Shown: one piece after another, positions 52,739-62,209 of the stretch
Position numbering within the stretch: the stretch's first letter is position 1
How the letters are laid out: every line of letters begins with the position of its first letter
Assembly (NCBI RefSeq): GCF_000192865.1
Contig: NC_015276.1
Location: forward strand, 1,054,001-1,118,000
Direction: 5' to 3'
Source of the DNA: Marinomonas mediterranea MMB-1
Lineage (GTDB): Bacteria > Pseudomonadota > Gammaproteobacteria > Pseudomonadales > Marinomonadaceae
Length of the DNA: 64,000 nucleotides
The notes under the pieces: model-generated
Told to the model about the DNA's origin: nothing
Databases searched by the model: none
The model's input: only the letters and a program-made list of their open reading frames with translations
Program-made: the position numbers and the translations under genes

Positions 52739-54847
52739 GTGAGCATTACGACTAAAACTTTTGAATTTGGTAACCAAACGGTTACTTTGGAAACGGGCCG
52801 CATCGCTCGTCAAGCAACGGGTGCTGTTCTTTGTACTTTGGGCGATGCTCAAGTATTGGCGACAGTTGTTGGCGCTAAAACAGCTAAGCCGGGTCAAGAT
52901 TTCTTCCCTCTTTCTGTTCATTACCAAGAGCGTACTTACGCTGTCGGTAAAATCCCTGGTGGTTTCTTAAAACGTGAAGGCCGTCCTTCTGAAAAAGAAA
53001 CACTAACCTCTCGTTTGATCGACCGTCCTATTCGTCCATTATTCCCTAAAGGGTTCATGAACGAAGTACAGGTTGTTTGTACGGTTATGTCTACCAATAC
53101 TGATCTTGATGCAGATATTCCAGCGATGTTGGCGACTTCTGCTGCACTTGCTATCTCAGGTATTCCATTTAATGGTCCTATTGGTGCAGCTCGTGTTGGC
53201 TTCAATGATGAAGAGGGTTATTTATTAAACCCATCAAACAGTGAGCTTGATGGTTCTTTGTTGGACATGGTTGTTGCTGGTACTAAAGACGCTGTTCTTA
53301 TGGTGGAATCAGAAGCTCAAGAGCTTACTGAAGACGAGATGTTGGGTGCAGTACTTTACGCACACAAAGAAATGCAAACTGCAATCACTGCGATCAATGA
53401 ATTTGTTTCTGAGTCAGGCAAGCCTCGCTGGGAATGGACTGCAGAAGCGGCAAAAGAAGGTTTAACGGACGCCGTTCAACTGGGCTTTGCTACTCAAATC
53501 GAAGAAGCTTATGGTATCAGTGAGAAAATGGCGCGTTACACCAAACTTGGTGAGATTCGTGAAGCTGCGGTAGCTGCATTGGTTTCCGAAGAAGGCGAAT
53601 ACGATGAAGCTGACGTTACGGGTGCATTTGCTAAGCTAGAAAAGAACATTGTACGTCGTCGCGTTATTGATGGTCAGCCGCGTATCGATGGCCGTGACAA
53701 TCAAACAGTTCGTCCTATCAACGTTGAAGTAGGGCTTCTTAAAAAGACACATGGTTCTTCTCTGTTTACTCGTGGTGAGACTCAAGCAATTGCAACTTGT
53801 ACGTTAGGTACTAGCCGTGATGCTCAAATTTCAGATGGTCTTGCTGGAGAGAATAAAGACAGCTTCATGCTTCATTATAACTTCCCTCCTTACTCTGTTG
53901 GCGAATGTGGTCGTATGGGTGGTGTTGGTCGTCGTGAAATTGGGCATGGTCGTTTGGCTCGTCGTGGCGTACAAGCGGTTCTTCCGAGCGAAGACGAATT
54001 CCCTTACACGATTCGTATTGTTTCTGAAATCACTGAATCGAATGGCTCAAGCTCTATGGCATCTGTATGTGGTGCAAGTTTGTCGATGATGGATGCCGGT
54101 GTTCCTCTAAAAGCACCTGTTGCTGGTATTGCAATGGGTCTTGTAAAAGAAGACGACGGTTTTGCTGTACTGACTGATATTCTAGGCGATGAAGACCACC
54201 TTGGTGACATGGACTTTAAAGTAGCGGGTACTGAAGAAGGTATTACTGCTTTACAGATGGACATCAAGATCGAAGGCATTAACGAAGAAATCATGGACAT
54301 TGCATTAACACAAGCGATGGACGCTCGTAAGTATATTCTACGTGAAATGGCAACTGTGATTGGTTACGCTCGCCCAGAAGTGTCTCCGAATGCGCCTTCT
54401 ATGGCAACGGTTAAAATTGATCCTGAAAAAATTCGTGATGTTATTGGTAAAGGCGGCGCGACCATTCGTTCCATTACCGAAGAAACAGGCGCTTCTATCG
54501 ACCTTGATGATGACGGTACGGTGCGTATTTACGCAGCAGACAAAGCGTCTTCTGATGCTGCATTGTTGAAAATTCATGAAATTACTGCAGAAGCAGAAAT
54601 TGACAAGCTTTACCAAGGTAAAGTGGTTCGTCTTGCTGAGTTCGGCGCATTCGTGAATATTCTTCCTGGTAAGGACGGTTTAGTGCACATCTCTCAGATA
54701 GCTGAAGAGCGTATCCGCGCAGTTTCAGATGTGCTGGCAGAAGGTCAAGACGTTATCGTTAAAGTGCTAGATGTCGATGCTCGTGGCCGAATCAAGCTTT
54801 CGATGAAAGAAGTGACAGAAGAAGAAAAAGCAACATTTGCTCAGTAA
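52739..54847 (+). CDS. pnp: Polynucleotide phosphorylase
   Basis: 702 residues from GTG 52739 with AAGGA seven bases upstream. Two RNase PH domains (about 5-230 and 310-545) are joined by a helical domain. GRGETQAIATCTLGT-like and FMLHYNFPPYSVGE segments mark the active core. The KH domain (about 553-615, VIGKGGATIRSI) and S1 domain (about 620-690, GKVVRLAEFGAFVNI) follow. It degrades RNA 3' to 5' with phosphate and can be part of the degradosome. A long palindromic terminator follows. Confidence 0.97.
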   Translation: MSITTKTFEFGNQTVTLETGRIARQATGAVLCTLGDAQVLATVVGAKTAKPGQDFFPLSVHYQERTYAVGKIPGGFLKREGRPSEKETLTSRLIDRPIRPLFPKGFMNEVQVVCTVMSTNTDLDADIPAMLATSAALAISGIPFNGPIGAARVGFNDEEGYLLNPSNSELDGSLLDMVVAGTKDAVLMVESEAQELTEDEMLGAVLYAHKEMQTAITAINEFVSESGKPRWEWTAEAAKEGLTDAVQLGFATQIEEAYGISEKMARYTKLGEIREAAVAALVSEEGEYDEADVTGAFAKLEKNIVRRRVIDGQPRIDGRDNQTVRPINVEVGLLKKTHGSSLFTRGETQAIATCTLGTSRDAQISDGLAGENKDSFMLHYNFPPYSVGECGRMGGVGRREIGHGRLARRGVQAVLPSEDEFPYTIRIVSEITESNGSSSMASVCGASLSMMDAGVPLKAPVAGIAMGLVKEDDGFAVLTDILGDEDHLGDMDFKVAGTEEGITALQMDIKIEGINEEIMDIALTQAMDARKYILREMATVIGYARPEVSPNAPSMATVKIDPEKIRDVIGKGGATIRSITEETGASIDLDDDGTVRIYAADKASSDAALLKIHEITAEAEIDKLYQGKVVRLAEFGAFVNILPGKDGLVHISQIAEERIRAVSDVLAEGQDVIVKVLDVDARGRIKLSMKEVTEEEKATFAQ

Positions 54848-55247
54848 GCAATATTGGTCATCGCTGTGTTTTAAGCTTTAGTGCTTTTTATTAATGGCAC
54901 TATAGGCAGAAGCACTACAGACAAAAGCCCAATTAGTCGATGTGACTAGTTGGGCTTTTTCATTTTCAGCTCTTAGCTCATATTGAAACCAAGAATTTTA
55001 TCTTAAGAAACTTCCTTTCATACCCCAAATAGGGGCTCAAAAATAATTAGCGTTACGTTATATTTAAAAAAATTTGCACAATAAAGCTAACAAAATCAGT
55101 ATTTGGTCGATAATATAAAAACTAAGTAAGCTTTGTGTCATATTTTTACGTTAATTTGTGCTAAAACTATATAAATGTGCAAATAAAGCAGTTAACGGTT
55201 TTCTCTTTCTCTGGGAAACTTCGATAAAGTCAAAGTTAGAGGTTTAT
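54848..55247. other. Intergenic stretch between pnp and TraF-like gene
   Basis: A 400 bp gap containing the pnp terminator and, beyond about 55000, an A/T-rich stretch likely to hold the promoter of the next gene (for example GATAATATA near 55110). No gene, RNA or repeat is recognised. The in-frame extension of the next reading frame to 55158 lacks an RBS. Confidence 0.5.
54923..54960 (+). terminator. Intrinsic terminator after pnp
   Basis: AGCCCAATTAGTC pairs with GACTAGTTGGGCT (13 bp, one G-T), loop GATGT, then TTTT. Confidence 0.9.
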
Positions 55248-56537
55248 ATGAAAAAAGGGCTCCTCCTAGCCACATCGTTGGCGAGTAGTATTAGTTTTGC
55301 TGCGTCTCCTATCTATCAACCTACCGGATCAAGTTTTACGCTTGGTACGTCTGTTAATAAGCGAGCGCTATCGACTGCGCTTTATAATCCTGCTGCGCCA
55401 TTTCTAATGGTAAATAATAAAGACGGCGATCGATTCCGTATGGGCTTGTTTGGCCCAATGGCCTTTGGTTATGAATTTGGGCAAGTTGACTCACTGGAAG
55501 AGAAAATTGACGAGTTGGATGAAACACTCGATAAGGAACTGGAGACTGCCGAAGATGTAGACAAGGCTTTGCGTGATGTTAACGAACTGATCTCTAGTAT
55601 GGATGAAAATGCAACAGGTAAAGGCATGTTTTCGTCTCAAATCCCTCTTTTTCCGATGATATACCGAAGCCCTCAGTATGGCGCTTTTATGTTTGATGCA
55701 TCATTGACTGGTTTAGTAAAAGGCAGTTTTCTGGCTGAAGAAGCGGAAATTCAAGGAAAATCAATACAGACCCAGTCGTCCGTTTATGTTAAAGACGGTG
55801 CAGATCTGAATCTTTCATTTGGTTACAGTAAAGACATTTGGGCAAATCAATACGGAATGCTTGTTGGTGGTGCGAAGCTACATGCACATTACTTGACGTT
55901 GGGTAAGGCGTTATTGGTTCTGCAAGAAGACGACGATATTGGTGATGAATTTTCAGATTCGCTTGAAGATAACCAAGAAAGTACATTTGGTGTGGGTCTT
56001 GATGTTGGTGCGATATGGGTTGCAGAAAACTATCAACTTGGCTTAACGGCAACCAACCTAAATGAGCCAGAATTTGATTATGGAATTATTGGTCAAAACT
56101 GTTCAAGTCTAACGGGTACTCAAATAGATAACTGTGTTGTTGCTGCACAGTTTGCTAGCCGAGGAGAGATTGCCTCAAGCGAAACACATGTGATGGAGAG
56201 GCAGGTGACAATTGACGGAGCAGTGGCGCTGTCAGATAAGCAATGGACGTTAGCGACTTCGTATGACTTGTTTGAAGTGAATGATTTTGTAGGCGATCAA
56301 TACCAGTGGGCGGTTATATCAGCATCGTATTATGGTGATAGTAATTGGGCTCCAGGTTTTCGAATCGGCTACCGAAAAAACATGGCAGGAAGTGAATTAA
56401 GCTACGCAAACTTGGGTATGTCATTATTCAAGCGTTTTAGCATGGATCTAGCTTATGGCCTCGAAACCATAAAAGTTGATGGTACTGAAGCACCACGTAG
56501 CCTTAATTTGTCTCTTGGTTTTCAAACAGCATTTTAA
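55248..56537 (+). CDS. TraF-like outer-membrane barrel protein
   Basis: 429 residues from ATG 55248, chosen because AGAGGT precedes it and a clean signal peptide (MKKGLLLATSLASSISFA-AS) follows; a longer in-frame version from 55158 hides that signal. SALYNPAAPFLMVNNKDGDRFRMG near 40-63 recalls the NPAA segment of the TraF_2/FadL-like barrels often annotated conjugal transfer protein TraF, although there are no conjugation genes here. Residues about 82-125 are an acidic, coiled-coil-like insert. The end (SLNLSLGFQTAF) closes with Phe, as outer-membrane barrels do. Exact function is unknown. It heads a likely three-gene group of envelope proteins. Confidence 0.7.
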   Translation: MKKGLLLATSLASSISFAASPIYQPTGSSFTLGTSVNKRALSTALYNPAAPFLMVNNKDGDRFRMGLFGPMAFGYEFGQVDSLEEKIDELDETLDKELETAEDVDKALRDVNELISSMDENATGKGMFSSQIPLFPMIYRSPQYGAFMFDASLTGLVKGSFLAEEAEIQGKSIQTQSSVYVKDGADLNLSFGYSKDIWANQYGMLVGGAKLHAHYLTLGKALLVLQEDDDIGDEFSDSLEDNQESTFGVGLDVGAIWVAENYQLGLTATNLNEPEFDYGIIGQNCSSLTGTQIDNCVVAAQFASRGEIASSETHVMERQVTIDGAVALSDKQWTLATSYDLFEVNDFVGDQYQWAVISASYYGDSNWAPGFRIGYRKNMAGSELSYANLGMSLFKRFSMDLAYGLETIKVDGTEAPRSLNLSLGFQTAF

Positions 56538-56545
56538 TTGGAGTG

Positions 56546-56575
56546 TTTAACATGATTCAGTTTAACATGATTCAG
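56546..56575 (+). repeat. 15 bp perfect tandem duplication over a start codon
   Basis: TTTAACATGATTCAG occurs twice in a row and a third TTTAA follows. Each copy carries an in-frame ATG, so the lipoprotein gene has two alternative starts (56552, 56567). Confidence 0.9.
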
Positions 56576-58297
56576 TTTAAAAAAAGCCCTGTCGCGCTTT
56601 CGGTTATTATTGCGACCACGATGCTATCCGCATGTGGCGGTGGTGGAAGTGATCAAGACTCTCAAGCTTCTAACTCAACTAGTTTTACTGGTTTGGTTAT
56701 TGATGATGCTATCTCGGGTTCTTACGTCTACCCTGATCTGAACGGTAATGGCGTACAAGACTCATTTGAAAAAGGCGGAGCGACCAATTCAGAGGGAAGA
56801 TTTAGTTTTAGTGTTGGTTTGACGAATCAACTAACGTTGCAGTCGATTGGCGGAACAGATACCGCGACTCAGGAGTCTTGGGATGGTTCTTTAAGCAATG
56901 TAATTGATACCAGCTCAACTCAAACGACACTCAACTTAACCCCTCTTACGACAATGGCGACGTCACTTGCCACGAATTCAGATCTTTCATTGAGTATTGC
57001 ACAAGCTCAAGAGCGCGTGTTGGTGGCTGTATTTGGTCAAACTGGTACGCCGACAATAGATTTGAACACATACAACTACATTACTCAGACTGGTAGTGAT
57101 TCAAATGCCGTTACAATGCGACAAGCTGCCGTTAAGCTTGCACAAACTGTTGAGGCAGGAAACCGCGTCTTAAATAATGCAGCTGAGAGTGTTAACGGCA
57201 TTGAGTTAGGTAGTACTGGTGTTGAAGCAAGGACGAACGACGCATCGTCATTTATTTACGACAGTATCGCTGCTCAACTTACATCGCCTTCTAGTGCAGA
57301 TAATTTCTTATCTAGTTTGGAAACACAGAACCTGAGCACTATCATTACTACCGCGAAGACAAGTTTTCAGCAAGATATCATCAACACACATACGAATGTA
57401 AACACTACTTCGCTACAAGCTGCTCTTGATGCCGCGGAGGCCCGAGCACGGCAGGCTGCTGAATCGACGGCACGTGTTGCTGATGATTACCTAGATCAAG
57501 CAACAAATGAAAGTCTCTTTAAAACAGCCAGTATTCTAACAGCGACGGTCGTCGAGAAGGCCGATCAGGGTGCTGATGTGGGCACTCTTAACGCTTATGG
57601 CGTAAACATTATTAACAGCAATATTTTGCTAAGTGATTTTGATAATGAAATACGTTTGAAGACTGTGGACGTTGGCTTGCTTGAAGATCAGTTAGGTGAT
57701 GGCACTATAACTACAGGTAATCTTAACACTATCGTTGAAGTTGCAGCACTTGAAGATATCAGCTCGGATATTTGGTCGAATCAGTTCCTTTCTATGTCAG
57801 GACAGGACTCAAGTACCGAGAAAGGTCGCGTGATTTTGTTCTTTGATGCGTATTCAGAGAGTGCTGGCAAAGGGAATGCTAAAGTATGCTATGCCTTTAA
57901 AGATGGAAGTGAGGAGCAAACAGGCCTTATAGAAGCGGAATGGACAAAAGTGGGTGAAGAAGTCGTTGAAGTGACAAGTGCCTACGGTAACTTCCAAATA
58001 AAAGCATATCGAGTTCAGGCTGTTGCGACGGCAGACACTGGAAAATACCTAGGACTTGGCACGCCAGGAGCACCAGGAAGCAGTGAATACGGTAACTTTC
58101 TTTTCACATCCTCCGCTTTTGATGAAAACGCGACTTGGTATTCGGATATCGTAGGCGATTCTACAGCCAAAGATACGGCTGCAGGTTGGGGACTAGCTTC
58201 CTATACGTCCTCTCCTAGCAATGGTGATGGATGTAAATCTTTTACAGCGAGTGGCGTAAACGGCGGAAATGCGTTCCTAACAGTGAATGTATTCTAA
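56552..58297 (+). CDS. Large lipoprotein of unknown function
   Basis: 581 residues from ATG 56552, with GGAG eight bases upstream; a second ATG at 56567 comes from the tandem duplication. The signal ends in a lipobox LSAC followed by GGGGSDQD, so it should be a lipid-anchored protein. The acidic +2/+3 region (GGGGS) does not show an inner-membrane retention Asp at +2. Near residues 45-60, YPDLNGNGVQDSFE is a DxNxNG calcium-loop-like motif within a carboxypeptidase-regulatory-like segment. The middle (about 215-330) is helical and Ala/Gln-rich. It follows the TraF-like gene by 14 bp. Function not recognised. Confidence 0.75.
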   Translation: MIQFNMIQFKKSPVALSVIIATTMLSACGGGGSDQDSQASNSTSFTGLVIDDAISGSYVYPDLNGNGVQDSFEKGGATNSEGRFSFSVGLTNQLTLQSIGGTDTATQESWDGSLSNVIDTSSTQTTLNLTPLTTMATSLATNSDLSLSIAQAQERVLVAVFGQTGTPTIDLNTYNYITQTGSDSNAVTMRQAAVKLAQTVEAGNRVLNNAAESVNGIELGSTGVEARTNDASSFIYDSIAAQLTSPSSADNFLSSLETQNLSTIITTAKTSFQQDIINTHTNVNTTSLQAALDAAEARARQAAESTARVADDYLDQATNESLFKTASILTATVVEKADQGADVGTLNAYGVNIINSNILLSDFDNEIRLKTVDVGLLEDQLGDGTITTGNLNTIVEVAALEDISSDIWSNQFLSMSGQDSSTEKGRVILFFDAYSESAGKGNAKVCYAFKDGSEEQTGLIEAEWTKVGEEVVEVTSAYGNFQIKAYRVQAVATADTGKYLGLGTPGAPGSSEYGNFLFTSSAFDENATWYSDIVGDSTAKDTAAGWGLASYTSSPSNGDGCKSFTASGVNGGNAFLTVNVF

Positions 58298-58310
58298 ATA
58301 TTGACTTGCT

Positions 58311-58338
58311 AAAAGCCGCTTTTATAAGCGGCTTTTTT
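58311..58338 (+). terminator. Intrinsic terminator after the lipoprotein gene
   Basis: A perfect 11 bp stem AAAAGCCGCTT / AAGCGGCTTTT around a TTAT loop, then more Ts. Confidence 0.9.
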
Positions 58339-58361
58339 ATATTTATGTAAGGAGAAAGTGT

Positions 58362-59432
58362 ATGAGAAAAGTGTTCATCTCTTCCGTAGCATTGCTTGTA
58401 TCCCCAACACTGTTTGCTGCTATTAATAACGAAGCCTTCACTTTTATCGGCTTTAATGCAGGCCAAATTACTTATAAAGAAGGCGGCACGCTTTCAAGCG
58501 GCGTTAAATTTGAGACAAGCCCTACAACAACAAACATCTTCAACTATTCGGGTGGGTACACACCAATTGGAGATCGTTTTGGTTTTTATATTAATAATAC
58601 TAGTACCTTGACATCTGATCAGGCGAATGAATCATGGAAAGCATCAGGCTCTAATGTTGATCCGACAGATTCAACAACATACTCTGTAGATGGAACATAT
58701 CAAAGAGACTTAGCATCTACAAAACACCAGGCGCTCGATATATTAGGCGGTTATTTACTAAATAATGGTCATCAAATTGTCTTTGGTGCAAGCTATACAC
58801 AGTCGAGTCTTGATCGCTCTGGTTTTGATGCAGGAAGCTCTTTAGATGACTTTAATAGGGCGAATTTGTCGCCTTACGTAGGAACAAGTGATGGAACATC
58901 CTCTGCTGCCAATACATACGAAGCGTTAAATGCTGCTTATGGTGCGGATCCAACTGGGAAAATTCGTAACTTTACAGAGACCTTTACTAGTTTTTCCTTA
59001 CAGGCAGGTTATAAATACGACACTTTATTTAAAACTCGTGAATTAGGGAGCCGTCTGCAGTTTGGAGCGACTGTTGGTATTCCGATGTACTACAGCGTGG
59101 TAAATACCTCACAACCCACTTTAACCTTTGATTCTTCTTTTGAGGGTTTTGATGTTGGATTTAGTGCAGGATACGGTTGGCGATTTACTGAACATGTTGG
59201 TGTCATGGCGACTGCAAATTACTTTTATCGGATAAGACCCGAATTGAAACAGTTGTTTATTACTCGACAACAATCGATCGAGGCGACACGAGGCACTGTG
59301 TATACCGATAGCTCGAGCAATTCCGTTACTGCATCTGAAGGTGTTGACCCTGGCCGTGATCGTTATGTGTCCATTCCAGAGAATGAATTAAGTTATTGGA
59401 ACGTAGGGCTTTCAGCTTACTGGAACTTCTAG
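58362..59432 (+). CDS. Outer-membrane beta-barrel protein, unknown function
   Basis: 356 residues. The signal peptide is about 1-19 (SPTLFA-AI). The mature part is rich in alternating aromatic/polar strands (HQIVFGASYTQSSL, FSLQAGYKYDTLF, GVMATANYFYRIRP) and ends LSAYWNF with a terminal Phe, the outer-membrane barrel signal. RBS AAGGAG is strong. A terminator lies between it and the lipoprotein gene, so it may have its own promoter or depend on read-through. No family is recognised with confidence. Confidence 0.72.
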   Translation: MRKVFISSVALLVSPTLFAAINNEAFTFIGFNAGQITYKEGGTLSSGVKFETSPTTTNIFNYSGGYTPIGDRFGFYINNTSTLTSDQANESWKASGSNVDPTDSTTYSVDGTYQRDLASTKHQALDILGGYLLNNGHQIVFGASYTQSSLDRSGFDAGSSLDDFNRANLSPYVGTSDGTSSAANTYEALNAAYGADPTGKIRNFTETFTSFSLQAGYKYDTLFKTRELGSRLQFGATVGIPMYYSVVNTSQPTLTFDSSFEGFDVGFSAGYGWRFTEHVGVMATANYFYRIRPELKQLFITRQQSIEATRGTVYTDSSSNSVTASEGVDPGRDRYVSIPENELSYWNVGLSAYWNF

Positions 59433-59471
59433 TACATTGTGTGTGATGGGTTATTTGTAAGGAAATAGAGT

Positions 59472-60944
59472 TTGATCAGCCTCTCATACAGTTTTGTTAA
59501 AGAAAAAGGTGTTTTGTTGCTTGAGGATCATGAAGGTTGGCACCTTAAATATCGATCTTCAGCAACACTGGCGGCGAAGTCGGAAGCGCGCCGTCTTGCA
59601 CCAATCTCTCCTCATTTTGTCGAAATTTCCGATACTGAGTTTGATGCTGAAGTCGTTCGTTTTTACCAGCGTGAAGGCGGCCAAACACTCGCAGATGCCG
59701 AAGGCATCGGTGATGATTTGGATTTAAGTTCGGTTGCAGAGTCGATCCCAGAGAACGAAGACCTACTCGAAAGTGAGGGCGATGCCCCTATCATTCGGCT
59801 GATTAATGCCATCTTAAGTGAGGCGGTTAGGGAAGGCGCGTCGGATGTTCATGTCGAGACGTTCGAACGCCGATTGTTGGTGCGTTTTCGAGTGGATGGT
59901 GTATTACGCGAAATTATTCAGCCGAAGCGAGCATTAGCGCCTATGTTAGTGTCGCGTATAAAAGTCATGGCAAAACTCGATATTGCTGAGAAACGCATCC
60001 CTCAAGATGGGCGTATTGTCCTTCGCGTGTCGGGTCAGGAAGTCGACGTTCGTGTGTCTACTTTGCCTTCTACGCATGGTGAGCGTATCGTTATGCGCTT
60101 ATTGTCCAAGCAAGCTGGTCGACTCGATCTCACGCATCTGGGGATGATTGATAAAGACCGTGAAACGCTGCGACAACTTATTTCACGCCCTCATGGTATT
60201 ATCTTGGTGACGGGGCCGACAGGCTCTGGTAAAACAACCTCCCTGTATGCTTCTCTCGGTTATTTAAATGATGGCCAGCGAAATATTATGACGGTCGAAG
60301 ATCCCGTTGAATATCATATCGAAGGCATAGGGCAAACACAGGTTAATACCAAAGCGGATATGACCTTTGCTCGCGGTCTTAGGGCCATTTTGCGTCAAGA
60401 TCCTGACGTGGTGATGATAGGTGAAATTCGAGATAAAGAAACCGCTGATATTGCTGTTCAGGCTTCCTTAACGGGGCATTTAGTGTTGTCTACACTCCAT
60501 ACAAACAGTGCTTCGGGTGCGATTACGCGATTACAAGATATGGGGGTAGAGCCCTACCTGCTTTCGTCTTCTGTTGTTGGTGTTATAGCGCAGCGTCTAG
60601 TGCGTAAATTATGCGACCACTGTAAAAAGCCCGAAATTGCCGATGAGGCAACCAAGGTTCTAATGAAGGTGTCGACAGATCAAGACGTGACTCATTATCA
60701 CCCTGTTGGATGTGAACACTGTTTTGGTCAGGGTTATCGCGGTCGATTAGGTTTGTATGAAATACTGGAGATGGACGCAACGGTGCAGTCGCTTGTGCAT
60801 TCACAGGCAGGTGAGCAAGCGTTAGAAAAAGCAGCGCGCGCTCGCCATGCTAGTTTACGAGATGACGGTATTCAAAAAGTATTGTTAGGCCATACAAGTT
60901 TAGAAGAAGTGCTTCGTGTCGCACACGAAGGCGGCAAAGATTAA
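59472..60944 (+). CDS. gspE: Type II secretion ATPase GspE
   Basis: 490 residues from TTG 59472 with AGGAA upstream. The GspE N2 domain includes APIIRLINAILSEAVREGASDVHVE near 105-129. Walker A GPTGSGKTTS is near 248; the Asp box, Walker B region (DPDVVMIGEIRDKETA near 311-326) and His box (STLHTNSA) follow. The four-cysteine zinc motif of true GspE is present (CDHC near 381-384, CEHC near 416-419). It powers pseudopilus assembly from the cytoplasm. It is first in gspE-F-G-H-I-J; gspC and gspD are not upstream. Confidence 0.95.
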   Translation: MISLSYSFVKEKGVLLLEDHEGWHLKYRSSATLAAKSEARRLAPISPHFVEISDTEFDAEVVRFYQREGGQTLADAEGIGDDLDLSSVAESIPENEDLLESEGDAPIIRLINAILSEAVREGASDVHVETFERRLLVRFRVDGVLREIIQPKRALAPMLVSRIKVMAKLDIAEKRIPQDGRIVLRVSGQEVDVRVSTLPSTHGERIVMRLLSKQAGRLDLTHLGMIDKDRETLRQLISRPHGIILVTGPTGSGKTTSLYASLGYLNDGQRNIMTVEDPVEYHIEGIGQTQVNTKADMTFARGLRAILRQDPDVVMIGEIRDKETADIAVQASLTGHLVLSTLHTNSASGAITRLQDMGVEPYLLSSSVVGVIAQRLVRKLCDHCKKPEIADEATKVLMKVSTDQDVTHYHPVGCEHCFGQGYRGRLGLYEILEMDATVQSLVHSQAGEQALEKAARARHASLRDDGIQKVLLGHTSLEEVLRVAHEGGKD

Positions 60945-60982
60945 GCTGTCTTAGATAATATTATTAAGGGTTAAGCAAGAGT

Positions 60983-62185
60983 ATGGCAGCATTTGAATAC
61001 ACGGCCTTAAACCATAAAGGTAGGAAAAAAAAGGGCGTACTTGAAGCGGACAATGAACGGATTTTACGTCAACGTCTGCGTGATCAAGGTCTGGTGTTAA
61101 TCGATGCTCGAAGGGGAAAAGAGCAAACGAAGAGCAGCTTTTTTTCACCTTCTATTGATGTAAAAGAACGTGCGCTAGTAACCCGTCAACTTGCGACACT
61201 GATTGATGCGGGAATGCCGATTGAAGAAGCCCTGTCAGGGGTCGCTCAACAAACCACGAAGCAGCGTATACGCAGTATGTTGCTCGCCATTCGTTCTAAG
61301 GTTCTAGAAGGTCACCCTCTGGCTAGTGCATTAGCAGAATACCCTAAGGCGTTTCCGATTCTGTTTCGCGCCAGTATTAAGGCGGGTGAAGAATCAGGGG
61401 GCTTACCTCAAGTGTTGATGCAGTTAGCGGATTATAGCGAACGTGTTCGCGGTAATCAGCAAAAGCTTCAAATGGCGATGTTGTACCCTGCTATTTTGAC
61501 CATTGTTGCGATCAGTATAGTGGTCTTTTTACTTGGTTCTGTTATGCCGGATATTGTGTCGGTGTTTGAGCGTCAAGACGCCGCTCTACCTCAAATTACA
61601 CAAGTGATGCTTGCCATCAGTAACTGGCTTCAAAGTAATGGTAAAGTCACATTTGTTATCTTTATTGTGTTGCTTTTACTGTATATTGTACTGATTCAAA
61701 AAGAATCGATTCGTACGCTTCGAGACCATTGGGTGTTGGCTGTTCCTGGACTTAGAAGCATGATAAAAACGGTTCAAGTTACGCGTTTTATTAGTACGCT
61801 CTCCATGCTAACGACAAGTGGTGTTTCGCTTGTGGAGGCCATGTCCATAGCGACGCAGGTATCGGCAAATAGAAGTATTCAGAAACGGCTAGCCAAAGCT
61901 CAGCAAAGCGTTAGAGAAGGTGGGTCTCTTGGAGATGCGCTGAATAAAACAAAGTTACTCCCTCCAATGATGCTTCAGCTTATTATCAGTGGCGAGCGCA
62001 GTGGTGATTTGGATATTATGCTTTCCAAAGCAGCAAGGCAGCAAGAGGATGATACCAATAACTGGATTAGTGCCATGGTTGGCTTGTTTGAGCCGATTAT
62101 GCTGCTTGTTATGGGTGGAGTTGTTATGATGATTGTAATGGCGATATTATTGCCGATCATGAACATGAATCAGTTATTAGGATAA
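60983..62185 (+). CDS. gspF: Type II secretion inner-membrane protein GspF
   Basis: 400 residues, the normal GspF length. An N-terminal F-domain begins MAAFEYTALNHKGRKKKGVLEAD. Two repeated cytoplasmic helical bundles (about 65-190 and 270-370), each ending before a membrane span, carry the family segments KAGEESGGLPQVL and ISGERSGDLDIML. The C-terminal span is PIMLLVMGGVVMMIVMAILLPI. It links the GspE motor to the pseudopilus. Confidence 0.95.
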   Translation: MAAFEYTALNHKGRKKKGVLEADNERILRQRLRDQGLVLIDARRGKEQTKSSFFSPSIDVKERALVTRQLATLIDAGMPIEEALSGVAQQTTKQRIRSMLLAIRSKVLEGHPLASALAEYPKAFPILFRASIKAGEESGGLPQVLMQLADYSERVRGNQQKLQMAMLYPAILTIVAISIVVFLLGSVMPDIVSVFERQDAALPQITQVMLAISNWLQSNGKVTFVIFIVLLLLYIVLIQKESIRTLRDHWVLAVPGLRSMIKTVQVTRFISTLSMLTTSGVSLVEAMSIATQVSANRSIQKRLAKAQQSVREGGSLGDALNKTKLLPPMMLQLIISGERSGDLDIMLSKAARQQEDDTNNWISAMVGLFEPIMLLVMGGVVMMIVMAILLPIMNMNQLLG

Positions 62186-62209
62186 ATGGCTTAGGAATTA
62201 GGAGTAGAC

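Noticed and set aside
55158..55247. Upstream extension of the TraF-like protein
   Set aside because: It would bury a clean signal peptide and lacks an RBS; ATG 55248 has AGAGGT.
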